Positions 61,604 through 64,000 of a stretch of 64,000 bases of DNA are shown piece after piece. The notes beneath the pieces are model-generated. The model was not told where the DNA came from and did no database searches. It saw nothing but the letters and a program-made list of their open reading frames with translations. A program made the position numbers and the translations under genes. The stretch lies in NCBI GenBank assembly GCA_029862165.1, contig JAOTXU010000014.1, positions 1-64,000 on the forward strand. The letters are read 5' to 3'. This DNA comes from Gammaproteobacteria bacterium. Lineage in GTDB: Bacteria > Pseudomonadota > Gammaproteobacteria > Steroidobacterales > JABDKV01. Each line of letters starts with the position of its first letter. The first letter of the stretch is position 1.

Positions 61604-62767
61604 CTACCTAGGTTCCGGGCTGACGCCGCGTGCAAACCAGGGATGTGGGTTAACCGGCGCACGTTGGTGGCGGATCTCGAAATACAAGGCCGGTTGGGGC
61701 TGTCCTCCGCTGTCGCCGACCGTGCCAAGTACCTCGCCGGCATCGACCCAATCGCCAGCGGATCGGTCGAGTCTTTCATTGTGCCCGTAAAGACTTAGGT
61801 AACCGTCACCATGCTCAATGACCAGCAGCAATCCCAGACCGGGCAACCAATCCGAATACGCGACCCGTCCGTGGGCGATCGCACGTACCTGTGCACCGCG
61901 CTCGGCACCGATGAGTACGCCATTCCATTTCATCGATCGGCCAGATCGCGGTTTACCAAAATCACCAAGTAGCTCACCCCTTGCCGGCCACCCGAGCTGC
62001 CCTTTCAATTCTATGAACGGCTGCTGTGACTCGACGGGAAACTCGGCCAGTACGCGTGCCAGTTCTTCCAACAAATTAACAAGCGCCTGCTCTTGGCGCT
62101 GCAGACCGCTGAGTTGTGAACCGCCAGTTTGGATCCTTTTCTCAAGGGCAATCACGATTGCTTTTCGCTTGCCACGCGCCTCTTCCAGGCTAACCAACTC
62201 TCCGGCACGCCGCTGTTCGAGCTCGGCCAGTCTTTGACTCTCGGCCGCCACTTCCACTTCAATGCGAGACAACTCAGATAGCGTTTCTTCAACTTTCGCG
62301 ATTCGTCTCACACGACTCTCTGTGAAATAACGGTAGTAAACGCTTTGCCTGCCGATAACGGCCGGATCGCGCTGATTAAGCAGTAGCTTGATTCGCTCTT
62401 CACGGCCGTTGACATACGCTGCTCGCAACTGCCCGGCAAGCCCGTCCCGCTCGCGTAGCAGCTCCGCCGTACGTTGGTTTTTCTGCTCTATCAGAGCAGC
62501 ACGACGAGCCTCCGTGCTTTCCCGTTCGGTACGCAGATTATTAAGATTGCGCCGCACCGAACCAAGTAGTCGTTCAATGTCACGCAAGCGGGCCGTTACG
62601 GTGTCACGCTGCTCGACATCGTCATCGATGACGCTACGCAGTTTCTGGATGCGCAGTCGCACCTCTTCCAGCTCTTGCTCTTTTTTCACCCTGTCATCAA
62701 TAGTCAGCCCCACACCTGGCAGGAGCAGGCTGGCAACGAGTACCAGGATAGGTAGTTCTTGTTTCAT
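61604..62767 (-). CDS. envC: Murein hydrolase activator EnvC
   Basis: A 387-residue protein: signal peptide (LVASLLLPGVGLT), two long coiled coils (KEQELEEVRLRIQKLRSVIDDD onward), and a C-terminal LytM domain (VRAIAHGRVAYSDWLPGLGLLLVIEHGDGYLSLYGHNE). The first zinc-ligand region reads MKWNGVLIGA, lacking the HxGxD His, so it is degenerate and probably activates amidases at the septum instead of cutting. The ATG at 62767 (MKQELPI) is preferred. First gene of envC-ctpA-yibQ. Confidence 0.93.
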   Translation of the reverse strand: MKQELPILVLVASLLLPGVGLTIDDRVKKEQELEEVRLRIQKLRSVIDDDVEQRDTVTARLRDIERLLGSVRRNLNNLRTERESTEARRAALIEQKNQRTAELLRERDGLAGQLRAAYVNGREERIKLLLNQRDPAVIGRQSVYYRYFTESRVRRIAKVEETLSELSRIEVEVAAESQRLAELEQRRAGELVSLEEARGKRKAIVIALEKRIQTGGSQLSGLQRQEQALVNLLEELARVLAEFPVESQQPFIELKGQLGWPARGELLGDFGKPRSGRSMKWNGVLIGAERGAQVRAIAHGRVAYSDWLPGLGLLLVIEHGDGYLSLYGHNERLDRSAGDWVDAGEVLGTVGDSGGQPQPALYFEIRHQRAPVNPHPWFARGVSPEPR

Positions 62768-62839
62768 CAGGACGAATCGCACAAGAAAACAGCCCCCGAG
62801 TCAATTTCCCATGGATGGCACAGGGCAATCTGAATACGA

Positions 62840-62848
62840 TGCTATAAT
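62840..62848 (+). promoter_or_regulatory. Extended -10 promoter of yibN-grxC-secB
   Basis: TGC-TATAAT, a perfect extended -10 box, 29 bases before the yibN ATG. The -35 region is poor, as is common when TGn is present. Confidence 0.6.
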
Positions 62849-62877
62849 CCGCCGCCCTGTCGCACCCACTCGAATCA

Positions 62878-63306
62878 ATGGATCAACTGCTGCAATTCAC
62901 CGCCAACCACCCGCTCCTGGTCACTGCCGCTGTTGTCACCGGCAGTTTGTTGGTGTTCAACGAGTTCCGCACCGCCGGACAGGGTCAATTCCTGGTTAGC
63001 CCGGATCAGGCGGTCAGGCTGATGAATAAGGGCGCGTTGGTGATCGATCTCCGCAGTCCCCAGGACTATCTGGCGGGCCATTTATCCGGTGCAAAAAACC
63101 TGTTGCTGTCGGATTTTGACAAGCAACTGGAATCGTTCAAGAAATATCGTGGCAAGCCGGTTATTGCCTACGACGAAAAAGGCCTGACTACACCTCGGGC
63201 TATCACCACTCTCCAGAAGGCCGAGTTCGAGCATGTATTCAGTTTGCGCGGCGGCATACTTGCCTGGCGGGAAGAGCACATGCCGGTAGAAAAGGGTCAG
63301 TCGTGA
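62878..63306 (+). CDS. yibN: Rhodanese-like domain protein YibN
   Basis: A 142-residue protein: N-terminal membrane helix (HPLLVTAAVVTGSLLVFN) and a rhodanese domain (FLVSPDQAVRLMNKGALVIDLRSPQDYLAGHLSGAKNL). The active-site loop reads VIAYDEKG with Asp where active rhodaneses have Cys, so sulfur transfer is unlikely. The yibN-grxC-secB order is conserved with E. coli. It overlaps grxC by four bases. Confidence 0.92.
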   Translation: MDQLLQFTANHPLLVTAAVVTGSLLVFNEFRTAGQGQFLVSPDQAVRLMNKGALVIDLRSPQDYLAGHLSGAKNLLLSDFDKQLESFKKYRGKPVIAYDEKGLTTPRAITTLQKAEFEHVFSLRGGILAWREEHMPVEKGQS

Positions 63307-63590
63307 CCGCAGCAAGTTCTGTTGCAACACAGGCGGCTGAAGTAGTCGTCTATGGTACAGCTCGATGCCCGTACTGCGTACGCGCGCGCGGGTTGTTGGA
63401 TCGTAAGGGCATCGCGTACATGGATATCCGGCTCGACGCGATGCCTGAGTTACGTGAGGAGATGGAACGCCGAAGTAACAGGCGCACTGTGCCGCAAATC
63501 TTTATCAATGGCGCTCATATCGGCGGCAGTGACGAATTACACCATTTGGAATACGCTGGCAAACTCGACAGTTTGCTAGGCATAGGATAA
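63303..63590 (+). CDS. grxC: Glutaredoxin 3
   Basis: A 95-residue dithiol glutaredoxin: VVYGTARCPYCVRARGLL with the CPYC active site, RRTVPQIFINGAHIGGSDEL with the cis-Pro and glutathione-binding residues. It reduces disulfides and mixed glutathione disulfides in the cytosol. GTG start; about 12 residues longer at the N-terminus than E. coli GrxC, so a later start is possible. Confidence 0.95.
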   Translation: MTAASSVATQAAEVVVYGTARCPYCVRARGLLDRKGIAYMDIRLDAMPELREEMERRSNRRTVPQIFINGAHIGGSDELHHLEYAGKLDSLLGIG

Positions 63591-63611
63591 TTTTCAAGAA
63601 AAGGTACCGTA

Positions 63612-64000
63612 ATGAGTGAAGAGAAAGCCGCAGCCGACGCACCGGAAAAGCAAATTGTCATTCAGAAACTATACGTGAAAGACGCATCTTTCGAAGCACC
63701 AAGTACGCCGGAAGTGTACGGCAAGGAATGGCGTCCGGAGATCAATCTAAATCTGCAAACAAAAAACAAATTGGTCAACGAAAACCTGCGCGAGGTTGTC
63801 TTGTCGGTCACTGCCGAAGCCAAGTTGGGTGAACAAACAGCTTTTGTGGTTGAGGTACACCAGGCTGGTCTATTTCTCATCGCTGGGTTCACGGAGCAGG
63901 AAAACCAGCAACTGATCGGCGCGTATTGTCCAAATATGCTTTTCCCGTTCGCTCGCGAAGCGATTACCGATTTAGTTGGCAAAGGCGGTTTCCCCGGTTT
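63612..64000 (+). CDS. secB: Protein-export chaperone SecB (partial, cut by window end)
   Basis: The first 129 codons of secB, not in the ORF track because no stop is reached. IVIQKLYVKDASFEAPSTPEVY, WRPEINLNLQTKN and AYCPNMLFPFAREAITDLV are the SecB core; roughly the last 20-40 residues lie past 64000. SecB is a tetrameric chaperone that keeps preproteins unfolded and hands them to SecA. AAGG precedes the ATG by 8 bases. Last visible gene of yibN-grxC-secB. Confidence 0.95.
   Translation, partial: MSEEKAAADAPEKQIVIQKLYVKDASFEAPSTPEVYGKEWRPEINLNLQTKNKLVNENLREVVLSVTAEAKLGEQTAFVVEVHQAGLFLIAGFTEQENQQLIGAYCPNMLFPFAREAITDLVGKGGFPG

Noticed and set aside
61504-61779. 91-aa minus-strand ORF overlapping the envC 3' end
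   Set aside because: Out of frame shadow of envC with no ribosome site or recognisable domain.

Overview
This window looks like a piece of a gammaproteobacterial chromosome with moderate to high GC. The markers are gene neighbourhoods typical of that class: algZ-algR-hemC-hemD/X-hemY, dapF-DUF484-xerC, hslVU-DUF971-ubiE-ubiJ-ubiB, comM-ubiK-glnK, envC-ctpA-yibQ and yibN-grxC-secB. A full set of ubiquinone genes (ubiK, ubiD, ubiE, ubiJ, ubiB) and a cytochrome c5-type protein point to a respiring organism. I cannot name the species. An uncultured lineage near Chromatiales, Woeseiales or Xanthomonadales would fit, but that is inference. I see no phage, insertion sequence, CRISPR array or rRNA gene.

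Layout. 1-529: a 127-bp direct repeat carrying the 5' part of a tRNA-Arg-like gene, followed by a REP-like hairpin. 0.5-6.1 kb: an M48 protease and a surface-polysaccharide block (methyltransferase, Wzz-type chain-length protein, O-antigen ligase/polymerase, glycosyltransferase-like protein). 6.2-11.1 kb: cytochrome c5, an LplT-PlsC fusion, comM, ubiK, and glnK behind a sigma-54 promoter with an NtrC site. 11.4-18.8 kb: a DUF4124 protein, the AlgZ/AlgR two-component pair and the heme genes, with hemD and hemX fused. 19-31 kb: an orphan ParA, ubiD, dapF-DUF484-xerC, hslVU, DUF971, ubiEJB and a Kef-type antiporter. 31-33 kb: two polysaccharide genes that look AT-richer. 33-34.8 kb: an M23 peptidase and a glutathione transferase.

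34.8-41.4 kb holds a complete, tightly overlapping trpEGDCFBA operon on the minus strand. It is preceded by a leader peptide with two Trp codons, an antiterminator stem and a strong intrinsic terminator, which together form a textbook-style attenuator missing from the ORF track. 41.4-43.3 kb encodes an SLC13 permease. 43.4-45 kb holds an FlhC-like regulator divergent from a protein that appears to contain two tandem FlhD-like domains, with no flagellar gene nearby.

45.2-50.8 kb is a CDP-deoxysugar and lipid-linked glycosylation cassette: rfbF, rfbG, a GtrB-like GT2, an SDR reductase, a GT87 and gtrA. 50.9-58.7 kb carries accessory metabolism: a threonine-dehydratase-like enzyme, a VOC protein, a membrane TPR protein, an AAC(3)-family acetyltransferase, YhhN, an M49-like lipoprotein peptidase and a second HslV/proteasome-like Ntn hydrolase. 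58.7-64 kb carries the envelope block (lipoprotein, yibQ, ctpA, envC) and, divergently, yibN-grxC-secB, with secB cut by the window end.

The items most worth following up are the tandem FlhD-like protein with its FlhC partner and nearby palindrome, the trp attenuator, the RfbFG cassette that lacks a 3-dehydrase, and the proteasome-like protein with an apparent Ser nucleophile.
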